Assembly (NCBI GenBank): GCA_035633215.1
Contig: DASQFI010000045.1
Span: forward strand, 124,001-188,000
Direction of reading: 5' to 3'
DNA from: DASQFI01 sp035633215
Lineage (GTDB): Bacteria > Acidobacteriota > Vicinamibacteria > Vicinamibacterales > SCN-69-37
Length of the DNA: 64,000 nucleotides
In this document: piece after piece, positions 23,758-33,900 of the stretch
Position numbering within the stretch: position 1 is the stretch's first letter
How the letters are laid out: each line of letters opens with the position of its first letter
The notes under the pieces: generated by a model
The model's input: the letters and a program-made list of their open reading frames with translations, nothing else
Told to the model about the DNA's origin: nothing
Databases searched by the model: none
Translations under genes and position numbers: made by a program

Positions 23758-25172
23758 TACAACACCTTGCGCTGGTTGGACGTCGGAATCTTCAGTTCCT
23801 CGCGGTACTTGGCGATGGTGCGCCGCGCGAGCACGAGCCCTTCCTTCTGCAGGATGCTCATGATCTTCGAATCGCTGAGCGGCCGGCGCTGATCCTCGCC
23901 CTCGATGATTTTCCGGATGCGTTGCTTGATCGTGACCGAGGAGACGCTTTCGCCGTACGAGCTGCTGATCCCGCTGTGGAAGAAGAACTTCATTTCGTAC
24001 ACGCCTTGCGGCGTGTGCATGTACTTGTTGTTCACGACGCGCGAGACCGTCGACTCGTGCATGCCGATGTCGCTCGCGACGTCGCGCAGGACGAGCGGCC
24101 GCAGGTGCTCGATCCCCGAATCGAGGAACGACCGCTGGAAGTTGATGATGCTCGTCGCGACTTTCAGGATCGTCTTCTGCCGCTGGTCGACCGATTTCAG
24201 GAGCCACAGCGCCGATCGGAACTTGTCCTTCACGTACGCCCGCGTCTCGTCCGACGTCTCGCCGCCCTTGTCGAGCAGCCGCCGGTAGACCGGGCTGATG
24301 CGGAGCTGCGGGAGGCCGTCCTCGTTCAACGCCGCGCGATAGCCATCCTCCGTTTTCACGATGTACACGTCGGGGATGACGTACTGGGACTCGGCGGGGC
24401 TGTAGCGCGCGCCCGGCTTCGGATCGAGCTGCTTGATGAACTCGATGTGCGCCTTGACCTCTTCCGGCTCCAGGCCCAGCTGCCGGGCGAGATCGGGAAT
24501 CCGGTGGTTTTGCAGCAGCCGCAGGTGATCCCGCACCAGCGCTTCCGTGGGCGTGCCGCACAGGCCCAGGTGGCGAATCTGCAGCAGCAGGCACTCCTGC
24601 AGGTCGCGGGCGCCGACGCCGATCGGATCGAACGTCTGGACGTGGTCGAGGCCCTTTTCGACGAGCGTCACGTCCCAGTTGCCGAGCGAGGCAATCTCGT
24701 TGACCGACGCGACGAGGTAGCCGTCCTCATCGATGTTTCCGATGATGGCCGCGCCGACATCCCGCAGCAACTCGTCATTCGTCTGCAGGTTCAGCTGCCA
24801 CGCGAGATGATCGGCCAGCGAGCTCTTCGACGAGAGCGTGTTCTCGATCGGCGGCAGCTCCTTGACCTCCTGCGGCTGCCGCGGCCGATAGCCCTCGTCG
24901 AGGTACTCGCCGAAGAAATACTCGTAATCGGCGTCGTCCCAGGTCTCTTCTTTTTTCTTCTCTTCGACCGGCTTCTCTTCTGTCGCCGGCTGCTCGGGCG
25001 TCTGCTCCTCGGTCGGGACCTCCTCGAGCATCGGGTTCTCGACCATCTCCTGATTCAGCAGCTCGGCCAGCTCGAGCGTGGTCATCGGTAGGAGCTTGAT
25101 CGCCTGCTGGAGGGAAGGCGTGAGAATCAGCTTCTGAACGAGGCGGGCGTGGAGCTTCTGCTGGATGGCCAT
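23754..25172 (-). CDS. rpoN: RNA polymerase sigma-54 factor
   Basis: Directs RNA polymerase to -24/-12 promoters that need AAA+ activators. The 472 residues include the Gln/Leu-rich region I (QKLILTPSLQQAIKLLPMTTLELAELL), an acidic region II (about 55-95, many Glu), the core-binding region, the HTH (RDVASDIGMHESTVSRVVNNKYM) and the RpoN box (ARRTIAKYREEL). It sits between lptB and hpf, the common genomic position. No -24/-12 promoter was searched systematically in the window. Confidence 0.97.
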   Translation of the reverse strand: MAIQQKLHARLVQKLILTPSLQQAIKLLPMTTLELAELLNQEMVENPMLEEVPTEEQTPEQPATEEKPVEEKKKEETWDDADYEYFFGEYLDEGYRPRQPQEVKELPPIENTLSSKSSLADHLAWQLNLQTNDELLRDVGAAIIGNIDEDGYLVASVNEIASLGNWDVTLVEKGLDHVQTFDPIGVGARDLQECLLLQIRHLGLCGTPTEALVRDHLRLLQNHRIPDLARQLGLEPEEVKAHIEFIKQLDPKPGARYSPAESQYVIPDVYIVKTEDGYRAALNEDGLPQLRISPVYRRLLDKGGETSDETRAYVKDKFRSALWLLKSVDQRQKTILKVATSIINFQRSFLDSGIEHLRPLVLRDVASDIGMHESTVSRVVNNKYMHTPQGVYEMKFFFHSGISSSYGESVSSVTIKQRIRKIIEGEDQRRPLSDSKIMSILQKEGLVLARRTIAKYREELKIPTSNQRKVLY

Positions 25173-25202
25173 CAGGTTCGATACGTCGACTACCGGTCAA
25201 TA

Positions 25203-25928
25203 TTAGTCCAGCCGGAAATCGGCTCCGAGGTAAATCCTTTTGACCTCTTCGTCGGCGGCCAGGGTGTCGGGGGTTCCGCTGCGAAAAATGACGCCATCGT
25301 GGACGATATAGGCCCGATCTGTAATTCTGAGGGTCTCGCGCACATTGTGGTCGGTGACGAGCACCCCGATCCCGCGCGCCTTGAGGTGCGCGATGATCTT
25401 CTGAATATCGGTCACAGCAATCGGATCGATACCGGCGAACGGCTCGTCGAGGAGCATGAATTTCGGCCGGTTGACCAACGCGCGCGTGATCTCGACACGG
25501 CGGCGCTCGCCGCCCGAGAGCGTGTAGGCCTTGGCGCGCGCCAGCGGCGTGAGGTTGAGCTCCGAGAGGAGCTCCGTCAACCGGGCGCGCCGCTCCTCGG
25601 CGTCGAGCGGCAGCGTCTCGAGAATCGAAAGCAGATTCTTCTCGACGGAGAGGCCGCGGAAAATCGACGGCTCCTGCGGGAGATAACCGATGCCCTTGCG
25701 CGCGCGGACGTACATCGCATCCGCCGTGACGTCGTGATCGTCGAGGAGCACGCGGCCGCGGTCGGCGCCGATCAACCCGACGACCATTCCGAACGTGGTC
25801 GTCTTTCCCGCGCCGTTCGGACCGAGCAGACCGACGATCTCCCCTGAGGCGACGTCGACGTCAACGTCACGGACGACGGTGCGCCCGTTGTACGACTTGG
25901 TCAGCCCTTCCGTACGCAGCGTGGCCAT
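25203..25928 (-). CDS. lptB: LPS export ABC transporter ATP-binding protein LptB
   Basis: Powers LPS extraction by the LptF/G permease. The 241-residue ABC ATPase shows GLLGPNGAGKTTTFGMVVGL (Walker A), GIGYLPQEPSIFRGLSVEKN (Q-loop), TLSGGERRRVEITRAL (signature), KFMLLDEPFAGIDPIAV (Walker B) and VLVTDHNVRETL (H-loop). The QEPSIFR..LSVE and DEPFAGIDPI wording is typical of LptB. The periplasmic partner gene lies directly upstream, with a 22-bp gap. Confidence 0.96.
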   Translation of the reverse strand: MATLRTEGLTKSYNGRTVVRDVDVDVASGEIVGLLGPNGAGKTTTFGMVVGLIGADRGRVLLDDHDVTADAMYVRARKGIGYLPQEPSIFRGLSVEKNLLSILETLPLDAEERRARLTELLSELNLTPLARAKAYTLSGGERRRVEITRALVNRPKFMLLDEPFAGIDPIAVTDIQKIIAHLKARGIGVLVTDHNVRETLRITDRAYIVHDGVIFRSGTPDTLAADEEVKRIYLGADFRLD

Positions 25929-25950
25929 GCGGACTCTGCTCGACGGCCCG

Positions 25951-28122
25951 TCAGCGGCCGGCCGCCGACTTGCGAATCGAGACGTCGCACTTGACGAGCT
26001 CGTCCGTGCCCATGGCGTCCGTGCGCCCGGGCGGCCATTCGACCGTGTTGAGCTTCCGGTTCAGCTTCACCTCGGGGCCTCTCGAGATCACGCATCCCGA
26101 GCGGTCCTTGGCGGGTGATTTGACGACGACCGGCTTCCCCACCACGTGGTAGACGTCGGTGGCGGCGTCATAGTCCAGACGATCGCCGCGAACCTCGTAG
26201 CCGCCCGAAATCTCGGCGAACACCTTGTCGCCGGGGCCTTCGACCTCGAGGCGCTCAATCGACCGTTCCTCCTTGGCGAGGAAGAGCGTGATCTTTTCGC
26301 CTTCGGTCACGCCCTCCTCGTTCTTCATCGTCACGGCGCCGACGTAGGTCGCCTTTCGGGCGGCGTCTTCGTAGAGCAGCGAGTTGGCGGTGACGTTTTG
26401 GTCCGTTGGCTTCTTCTGCGCGCCGCCGTCGGACGGCCTGGCCGCGGCGCGAAACTTCTGATTCACCTTCCCCTTGGCCTCGAGGTTGCGCGTGGAGTCG
26501 TCGACGGCGATCCAGTCGGCGGAGATGCGGCCGGATTTTTGCCACAGCTCGGCCTGTTCTTTGCCACCGGTATAGACCGCCCGGCCGGTCTCGCTCGTGT
26601 AGACAAGCTCCGCGGCCACGCCGCTCACCGGCTCCCCTTCCTCGAACAGCCCAGGCGTTTTTTTGTCCTGCGCCTTCTTCTCCGACGGATTGGCGACTGT
26701 CCGGACGGCGCCCTTCGCGGCCAAATCGTGCGTGTCGAGCGCGACGTCGATCGTCTGTGCGTCGACGACGAAACTGCCGTCGGTCACGCGCGGAAGCCGA
26801 GCGGACGCGCCGGCTTGCTTCAACGTGAGCTTCCCCTTGCCGCGCGCGTCGTACGTGCCGAGGTCGCCGTCGCCTTTGACGTCGCCATCCACGAACACGA
26901 CGTTCTGTCGGAACTCGGCCTGTTCGATGGCCTCGAGCTGGCCGCCCAGATGGAGCACGAGCGTCCGTGCGGTCGCGGTCTTCGGCGTCTTGTTCTGGCT
27001 GCCCGCGGCCGGTTTTTCCTCGAACGTCACATCGCGATCGAACTGCGCGAGACGCAGGCCCTTGTCGTCGCCCTTGGCGTCGAGCGTCGCGGATTTGATC
27101 ACTCGGGCGGGCGCCTCCTTCGTGGCCGGCAGCTCGACCACGACGCGATCCTTCGCCTGCAGGCCCTTCAGCGTCCGGCCGTCTGACGCGAGAAACATGT
27201 CGATCCAGGACGCGGCAATCGATCGCGTCCCCTGCTCGACCGCCAGGCCCACGCTTGCCTCCCCTGTGAGCGTGGCGTGCTCGAGCGTGCGGCCGTCGGG
27301 CTGGAACCCGAGCGTGATGTCGTGCGCGTTCATCCGCGGCGGAGGATTGGGCACGCTGCCCGGCGTCACGCGCGCGTTGCCGCGCAACTCGAGGAACCGA
27401 ATGGCCTGCTCGTCGTCGGTCAACCCGAACGTCGCCGCGTCCCCTTCGAGCGTCTCGCTCGGACGCACCACGCGGACGTTCTGGTCCATCCGCAGCGACT
27501 TCTGCGCGCGCGTGAAGCTCATCGTCTTGGCCGTGGCCTCGACGGTGTCGGTCGATTTCTCGTCCGGCGCGACCTTCAGGCTGGCCTGATCCAGAAGCTG
27601 CAGAAAATCCTGATCGCGATGGTAATTGGCACCGAGCCCCTTCCCCGACAGCCGGCCGCGCGTGAACGTCACCTCGCCCGGCATCGTGACAATCCCCGTG
27701 CCGTCGTCGTACGACGCCTGGTCGGTCGTGACCGTGGCCCCGCCCTTGTCCACGACCCTCACGTTGCCGCGAAAGTCGAGATTGCGCGGCATCTCGCCAT
27801 CGGCCGGCGGACTCTTCGTTTCGACCCGGTCCGCGAAGATCTGGTGGCCCTCGACGAACTTCGCGTGCACCTTCTCGTAGAGGCCGCGTCCGTCCCGATA
27901 GCTGAACGCCTTCTCATAGCTCAACTCGAGGACGCGCTTGCCGTCTTTGTCGTGATGAAAGTACTTGCCGGCGCCGCTCTGATACTCCGCTTCGCGATCG
28001 GGCGCCGTCGGCACGGGAGCCACGACTGGGGCCTGACGCGGGCGCGCCAGGAAATAGACGGCCGCGGCACACCCGAGGCCGACGATCGCGACGACGATGC
28101 GCGCTCGTCGCTGCCAGGTCAC
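25951..28122 (-). CDS. Giant LptC-LptA-like periplasmic bridge protein
   Basis: The 723 residues start with one TM helix (about 7-26) and an LptC-like segment (YFHHDKDGKRVLELSYEKAF..). Several OstA/LptA-type repeats follow, each with the pattern 'fraG.Vrv....g...tdqa.yd' (for example LDFRGNVRVVDKGGATVTTDQA). The last (about 600-715) is a clear LptA domain ending EVKLNRKLNTVEWPPGR. LptC is normally about 190 aa and LptA about 180 aa, so this chain could carry LPS across much of the periplasm by itself. The GTG start overlaps the recJ stop. No separate lptA gene is seen between here and lptB. Confidence 0.85.
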   Translation of the reverse strand: MTWQRRARIVVAIVGLGCAAAVYFLARPRQAPVVAPVPTAPDREAEYQSGAGKYFHHDKDGKRVLELSYEKAFSYRDGRGLYEKVHAKFVEGHQIFADRVETKSPPADGEMPRNLDFRGNVRVVDKGGATVTTDQASYDDGTGIVTMPGEVTFTRGRLSGKGLGANYHRDQDFLQLLDQASLKVAPDEKSTDTVEATAKTMSFTRAQKSLRMDQNVRVVRPSETLEGDAATFGLTDDEQAIRFLELRGNARVTPGSVPNPPPRMNAHDITLGFQPDGRTLEHATLTGEASVGLAVEQGTRSIAASWIDMFLASDGRTLKGLQAKDRVVVELPATKEAPARVIKSATLDAKGDDKGLRLAQFDRDVTFEEKPAAGSQNKTPKTATARTLVLHLGGQLEAIEQAEFRQNVVFVDGDVKGDGDLGTYDARGKGKLTLKQAGASARLPRVTDGSFVVDAQTIDVALDTHDLAAKGAVRTVANPSEKKAQDKKTPGLFEEGEPVSGVAAELVYTSETGRAVYTGGKEQAELWQKSGRISADWIAVDDSTRNLEAKGKVNQKFRAAARPSDGGAQKKPTDQNVTANSLLYEDAARKATYVGAVTMKNEEGVTEGEKITLFLAKEERSIERLEVEGPGDKVFAEISGGYEVRGDRLDYDAATDVYHVVGKPVVVKSPAKDRSGCVISRGPEVKLNRKLNTVEWPPGRTDAMGTDELVKCDVSIRKSAAGR

Positions 28123-29870
28123 ACGAGCGCCTCAACGGTGAGCGGCTTGACCGGCACGCGGACGTCGGCGACCGTGAGCTCGGTCGTCCGCTCGCCCTGA
28201 TACTCCCCCTGATCGAGCGAGTATGCGAGCTCGAGGCCGTGGCGATGCGTCGTCAGGTACTCCTCGCGCTCGACGGCGCGCCAGGCGATGCCGCGGAACG
28301 ATCGGCCGTTCTGCTTGAACAGCAACGCGAGGTGGCGATCCTTGAGTCGACGCGGCGGCTGCATCAGGTCCACCGGAGACGTCCGGAACACGGGCTTCGG
28401 GTTGGACGCGCCGAACGGTCCGAGCCGAAGGAGCCCTTCGATCACTTCCCCGGAGATCTCTCGCAGTCCGAGCGCCGCGTCGATGCGCAGGCGTGGGACC
28501 AGATCCTCGGGACCGAGCCTGACGTTGGCGATCGCGGTGAGCCGCCGGCGCAGCTCCGGCACGCGGGAGGCTTCGAGCGTCACGCCCGCCGCGACGCGAT
28601 GGCCGCCGAACCGCAGGAAGACGTCGCTGCAGCTCTCGAGCGCGCCAAGCAGGTCGAACGCCGGGATGCTTCTCCCTGATCCGTGCGCGACGCCGTCTTC
28701 GATGGCGAGCACGATGGCCGGCTTGCAATACAGATCCACGAGCTTCGACGCGACGATGCCGATGACGCCGCGGTGCCAGCCCTCGCCCGCAACGACGAGC
28801 ACGTTGTGCGCGCCAATCTCGGGATCTTTTTCGATGATGCGTCGCGCCTCCGAGAGGATCGCCGCTTCCTGCTCCTGCCGCCTCGTGTTCTCTTCCGACA
28901 GTTGCCGGGCGAGATCGCGGGCCTTCGTCCGCACGTCGCCGTCCTTCCCGCGCAGGAGCAGCAGGTCGAGCGCGAGATCCGCGGATCCCATGCGGCCCGC
29001 CGCGTTCAGGCGCGGCGCCAGGATAAAACTCACGTGAAAGCTGTCCACCACTCTCCCCAACAGCCCGCTCTCCTCGAGCAGCGCCTCGAGGCCCGCGGCA
29101 TGCGGGCCTCGCGACAGGGCATTCAGGCCGAAGTGCGCGATCACCCGATTCTCGCCGACCAGCGGCACGACATCGGCGAGCGTGCCGATGGCGGCGATCT
29201 TGATGAAGTGCGGAAGGAGCTCGGGCCCGCGGCCGCTCGCCGCAAGCAGCGCCTGGACCAGCTTGAGCGCAACGCCAACGCCCGCCAGCCCTTTGTCAGG
29301 GTATCGGCAATCGGCGCGTTTGGGATTGATGACCGCCAGAGCCGGCGGGAGCAGCGATTCCGGCTCGTGGTGGTCGGTGATGATCAGGTCGACGCCCAAC
29401 GCGCGGGCCCGTTCGGCCGCCTCTTTCGCGCGGATCCCGCAATCCACCGAAATCACGAGCCTGGCGCCGGCGGCGCCCAGGCGCTCGATCGTGGCTGGCT
29501 GCAAACCGTACCCGTCGAGGAGCCGATTCGGGACGAAGTGGACGACGTTGCCGCCGAGCAGCTCGATGGCGCGACGGAGGATCACCGTGGACGTCACGCC
29601 GTCGACGTCGTAGTCGCCGTGGATGGCGATCGGCTCGGACCGGGCAATCGCGGCAAGGAGGCGGTCGACCGCCTCGCGCATGCCGGCGAGCAGGAACGGA
29701 TCGTGAAGCTGCGTCAGGTCGGGATGGAGGAATCTGTGCGCGGCGTCGGGATCGCCGAGGCCACGCTGACACAGCAGCCGCGCGATGACGGGCGGCACGC
29801 GCAGGGCCGCCGCCGTCTCCTGAACGCGCGCCTCGTCCGCCGGGACATCCTCCCAGACGCGCGGCAGCAT
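28119..29870 (-). CDS. recJ: Single-stranded-DNA-specific exonuclease RecJ
   Basis: A 5'-3' ssDNA exonuclease in recombination and mismatch repair. The 583-residue protein has the DHH family motifs: AIHGDYDVDGVTST (motif I), LVISVDCGIRAKEAA, LIITDHHEP (DHH), and later GSGRSIPAFDL and FGGHRVAAGVTL (DHHA1), followed by the OB domain. The ATG at 29870 overlaps the accA stop as TGATG. Length and motif order are normal. Confidence 0.96.
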   Translation of the reverse strand: MLPRVWEDVPADEARVQETAAALRVPPVIARLLCQRGLGDPDAAHRFLHPDLTQLHDPFLLAGMREAVDRLLAAIARSEPIAIHGDYDVDGVTSTVILRRAIELLGGNVVHFVPNRLLDGYGLQPATIERLGAAGARLVISVDCGIRAKEAAERARALGVDLIITDHHEPESLLPPALAVINPKRADCRYPDKGLAGVGVALKLVQALLAASGRGPELLPHFIKIAAIGTLADVVPLVGENRVIAHFGLNALSRGPHAAGLEALLEESGLLGRVVDSFHVSFILAPRLNAAGRMGSADLALDLLLLRGKDGDVRTKARDLARQLSEENTRRQEQEAAILSEARRIIEKDPEIGAHNVLVVAGEGWHRGVIGIVASKLVDLYCKPAIVLAIEDGVAHGSGRSIPAFDLLGALESCSDVFLRFGGHRVAAGVTLEASRVPELRRRLTAIANVRLGPEDLVPRLRIDAALGLREISGEVIEGLLRLGPFGASNPKPVFRTSPVDLMQPPRRLKDRHLALLFKQNGRSFRGIAWRAVEREEYLTTHRHGLELAYSLDQGEYQGERTTELTVADVRVPVKPLTVEALV

Positions 29871-30952
29871 CAACCAGCCTGACCCGATCCCGATCGGGAT
29901 CGTCCCGATCCAATCTTTATCGCGGGGGCCCCTGCTCCCCCGCTGGCGGCGGCCAACCGCGGCGCGGCGCCTGGCGCCGCCGGCTGGCTGTCGTCAAAGA
30001 ACGCCTGCCCCAGCCGGCCCATGGCGCGAAACTTCTGATACCGGGCGTCCAGGCGCGCGGCGGCTTCCAGCGGTTGGAGCTCGCCCAGGTGACGCAGCAG
30101 CGCTTCGTCGACGAGCGAAGCCGCCTCGTCGTAGTCGAGGTGCGCGCCGCCCACGGGCTCCTTGACGATCTCGTCGATGAGCTCCAGCGACAGGAGATCG
30201 GGCGCGGTGATCTTGAGCGCCTTGGCGGCGTCGACCTTGCGCTTGGCGTCGCGCCACAGGATGGCCGCGCACCCTTCCGGCGGGATCACGCTGTAGACGC
30301 TGAACTCCTGCATCAGCACGCGATCGCCGACCGCGATGCCGAGCGCCCCGCCGCTCCCGCCCTCGCCGCAGACCAGGATGACGATGGGCGTGTCGAGCAG
30401 CGCCATCTCACGCAAGTTCACCGCAATCGCTTCGGCGACGCCGCGCTCTTCCGACTCGACGCCGGGATAGGCCGCAGGCGTGTCCACGAAGACGAGGACC
30501 GGGAGGCGGAACTTCTCCGCCATCTTCATGACCCGAAGCGCCTTGCGATATCCCTCCGGCTTCGCGTACCCGAAGTTGCGGTAGATCTTCTGCTTGGTCT
30601 CGCGGCCCTTCTGATGGCCGACCACGGCGACCGGCTTGTCGTGGTAGTAGCCAAGGCCCGCGATCATCGCCTTGTCGTCGGCGAAACGGCGATCGCCGTG
30701 CAGCTCGCTGAAGTCGGGAAACAGCCGCTCGATGTAGTCGAGCGTCCCGGGCCGGTTCGGATGGCGCGCGACCTGAAGCCGTTCCCAGGCGCCGAGCCCG
30801 GCGAAAATCTCCGTGCGCAGCTCGCGTACGCGTGCCTCGAGCCTCGCAATCGACGCCAGCCGATCGGTCGTCTTGGGCATCAGCTTCAGCGCTTCGATTT
30901 CTTTCAGAAGCACCGCGACGGGTTCTTCAAAATCCAGCAGGTCGCCCAACAT
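29870..30952 (-). CDS. accA: Acetyl-CoA carboxylase carboxyltransferase subunit alpha
   Basis: Forms malonyl-CoA with AccD for fatty-acid synthesis. The 360-residue protein has FSELHGDRRFADDKAMIAGLG, GHQKGRETKQKIYRNFGYAKPEGYRKALR, FVDTPAAYPGVESEERG, EGGSGGALGIAVGDRV and SVIPPEGCAAILWRD, all typical. The core ends near residue 320. The last 35-40 residues are low complexity (Ala/Gly/Ser/Arg) and encoded by repetitive DNA (GATCCCGATCGGGATC and a GCGGGGG/CCCCCGC stem, about 29880-29945). The ATG follows AGGATG, which adjoins an inverted-repeat remnant. Confidence 0.95.
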   Translation of the reverse strand: MLGDLLDFEEPVAVLLKEIEALKLMPKTTDRLASIARLEARVRELRTEIFAGLGAWERLQVARHPNRPGTLDYIERLFPDFSELHGDRRFADDKAMIAGLGYYHDKPVAVVGHQKGRETKQKIYRNFGYAKPEGYRKALRVMKMAEKFRLPVLVFVDTPAAYPGVESEERGVAEAIAVNLREMALLDTPIVILVCGEGGSGGALGIAVGDRVLMQEFSVYSVIPPEGCAAILWRDAKRKVDAAKALKITAPDLLSLELIDEIVKEPVGGAHLDYDEAASLVDEALLRHLGELQPLEAAARLDARYQKFRAMGRLGQAFFDDSQPAAPGAAPRLAAASGGAGAPAIKIGSGRSRSGSGQAG

Positions 30953-30962
30953 GATTCATCCT

Positions 30963-30992
30963 GTGCCGTTCCAACTTGTCGTCCCGAAGGCC
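30963..30992. mobile_element. 30-bp remnant of the GIY-YIG element between dnaE and accA
   Basis: This sequence matches the 3' end of the GIY-YIG element (20542-20571) at 29 of 30 positions. It contains the terminal repeat GTGCCGTTCCAACTTG and the codons for the last residues of the nuclease (GLRD..KLERH). There is no second inverted repeat, so this is a one-ended relic. It sits in the 45-bp gap after the dnaE stop and ends beside the accA ribosome-binding site. Confidence 0.75.
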
Positions 30993-30997
30993 ACCTG

Positions 30998-33900
30998 TCA
31001 CGCCTTCAACATGACTGATCCGGACCCGCACAACGCCTCGACGTCACGGACGAAATGATCGCTCGGCTTGATTCGGCGGGCCGTCGCCGCGCGGACGACC
31101 AGGTGGTCGTCGCCGCCGTTGACTTCGACGACGAATGACACCCGCCGGTCGCCGGGATACCGCTCGAGCACGTCGGCCAGCTCGCGCATGACGTCGCGTC
31201 CGAGCCCGCGCCCGGCCAGGTGGATCTGCACCTCGCGGATGGCGCGGTCGCGGACGACGTCGAGCGGCGTGATCTCCGACACGATCAACCGGCTCGATTC
31301 CTCGTCGCGCTCGTATTTGCCCCGGACGAGCAGCATCGCGTCGTCCACGACGAGTGATCCGTGCTTGCCGAACGCCTCGGGGAAGACGACCGCCTCGACC
31401 TTCGCCGCCTCGTCCTCGAGGCTGAACACCGCCATGCGATCGCCACGCTTCGTCTTGAGATGACGCACGCCGGTCGCGACGCCGCCAATCGAACAATCCG
31501 CTTCCGGCTGCGTGAGATCGGCGAGCCGCCGCGCGCCCGCGATCGCGAGCGCTTCCGCGTACCGCTGCAGCGGATGCCCGGTGATGTAGAGCCCGAGCGC
31601 TTCCTTCTCGAACGCCAGCGCCTCGGTCTCCGTCCAGGCGCGCACGGGCGCGAGCGCGGCCACGTCGTCGTGCGTGTTCATGGGGCCGTCGCCGCCACCG
31701 AAGAGCTGCGACTGGCCCTGCTCGCGGTCCTTCTGCTGGCGGCTGCCGTGGTCGAGGATGCGGTCCAGCCCCGCGATGAGCCGCGGCCGCCACGCCAGAT
31801 AGCCTTCCCGCCCGTCGGGCGCGAGCGAATCGAAGGCGCCGGCCTTGATCAGGCTTTCGACCACCTTCTTGTTCACGAGGCGCAAATCGATGTGCTCGGA
31901 GAGCGAGAACAGTGAATCGATCTTGCCGCCGAGCGCTTTCCGGGTCTCGAGAATCGACCGGATGGCGCCTTCCCCGGCGCCCTTGACCGCCCCCAGCCCG
32001 AACCGGATGCCGTCTGGCTGCACCACGAATGCCAGCTCGCTCATGTTGATGTCGGGCGGCAGCACGGGCACGCTCAACTCGCGGCATTCCGCGAGGTAGA
32101 GCGCGACCTTGTCCGAGTTCTGTGACTCGATAGTGAGGAGCGCGGCCATGAAATGGCGCGGATAGTTGGCCTTGAGGTAGGCCGTCTGGTACGCGAGCAG
32201 CGCATAGGCCGCCGAGTGCGACTTCGGGAAGCCGTAGCCGGCGAAGAACTCGATGTACTCGAAGATCTTCGACGCTTTCTTGTCGGAGATGCCGCGCGCG
32301 CGGCACCCCTTGATGAAGGTGGACCGCTGCGCCTGCATCTTGGCGGCGTCCTTCTTCCCCATCGCGCGGCGCAGCTCGTCGGCCTGGCCGAGCGTGAAGC
32401 CGGCCAGCTCGCTCGCCAGGCGCATGACCTGTTCCTGGTAGGCGATGACGCCGTAGGTCTCCTTGACGACCGGCTCCATCTGCGGGAGCTCGTACTTGAC
32501 CTCGACGCGGCCATGCTTGCGCGCGATGTAATCGTCGACGACTCCCCCGCGCAGCGGCCCCGGCCGGTAGAGCGCGTTCAACGCGATGAGATCCTCGAGG
32601 CACTGCGGCCGCGCCTTGCGAAGCGTGTCGCGCATGCCCGAGCTCTCGAACTGGAAGACGCCGTAGGTCTGCCCCGTCTGAAAGATCTGATACGTCTTCT
32701 GATCGTCCAGCGGCAGCTGTTCGAGGCTGATGACGTCGCCGGTCGTCTCGTGAATGTGCTTGACCGCATCGTCGAGCAGCGTGAGCGTGCTCAGGCCGAG
32801 AAAATCGATCTTGAGCAGACCGATGCGATCGATCTCCTTCATCGCCCACTGCGTCGTGATTTCGCCGTCGTCCTTCTGGCTTCGATAGAGCGGCACGAAC
32901 TCGGTCAGCGGTTTCGGCGCAATGACGACGCCGGCGGCGTGGACGGAGGCATGACGCGTGATGCCTTCGAGACGCCGCGCCACTTCGAGGATCTGGCGGA
33001 CGCGCTCGTCGCGCTGTTCCAGCTCGGCGAGCGCAGGATTCTCGTTGACCGCGCGATCGAGCGTCATATCCACCTGGTTCGGAATGAGCTTCGCGACCCG
33101 GTCGACGTCGCTGATCGGCATCTCCATGACCCGGCCGACGTCGCGGACCACCGCGCGGGCCTTCAAGGTGCCGAAGGTGATGATCTGCGCGACGCTGTCA
33201 CGGCCGTACTTCTCGGCGACGTAGTTGATGACTTCTCCCCGCCGCCGCTCGCAGAAATCGATGTCGATGTCCGGCAGCGTCACCCGCTCCGGATTCAAGA
33301 AACGTTCGAAGTAGAGGTCGAAGTGGAGCGGATCGATGTCGGTGATTCGGAGGGAATAGGCGACGAGGCTCCCGGCTGACGACCCGCGTCCCGGTCCGAC
33401 CGGGATGCCCCGCTCGCGCGCATAGCGGATGAAGTCCCAGACAATCAGGAAATAGCTGAGGTACTTCATCTGCTTGATGAGGCCCATTTCGTACGCCAGC
33501 CGGGTGTGGTACTCAGACAGCGGGCGGCGAAGCTGACCGGCGGCGTCAAGGGCGCGCAGCCGAACGAGCCGGTCCTCGAATCCCGCGCGGACCACCTTTT
33601 CGAAGTACGACTCGAGACTGAACCCGTCCGGCACCTGGAAGTCCGGCAGGTGCGCCTCGCCCTTGGGCAGCGTCACGTTGCAGCGTTCCGCGATGTGCAG
33701 CGTGTTCGAAAGTGCCTCGGGCCAGTCGCCGAACACGGCGCGCATCTCGCCGGCCGTTTTCAGGAAGAACTGATCGCCGTGATACCGGAGCCGCTTCTCG
33801 TCGCTGACGTTCTTTCCCGTGCCGATGCACAGCAGCACGTCGTGCGGATGCCGGTCGGTCTGCCGCAGGTAGTGGACGTCGTTCGTGCAGACGAGCGGCA

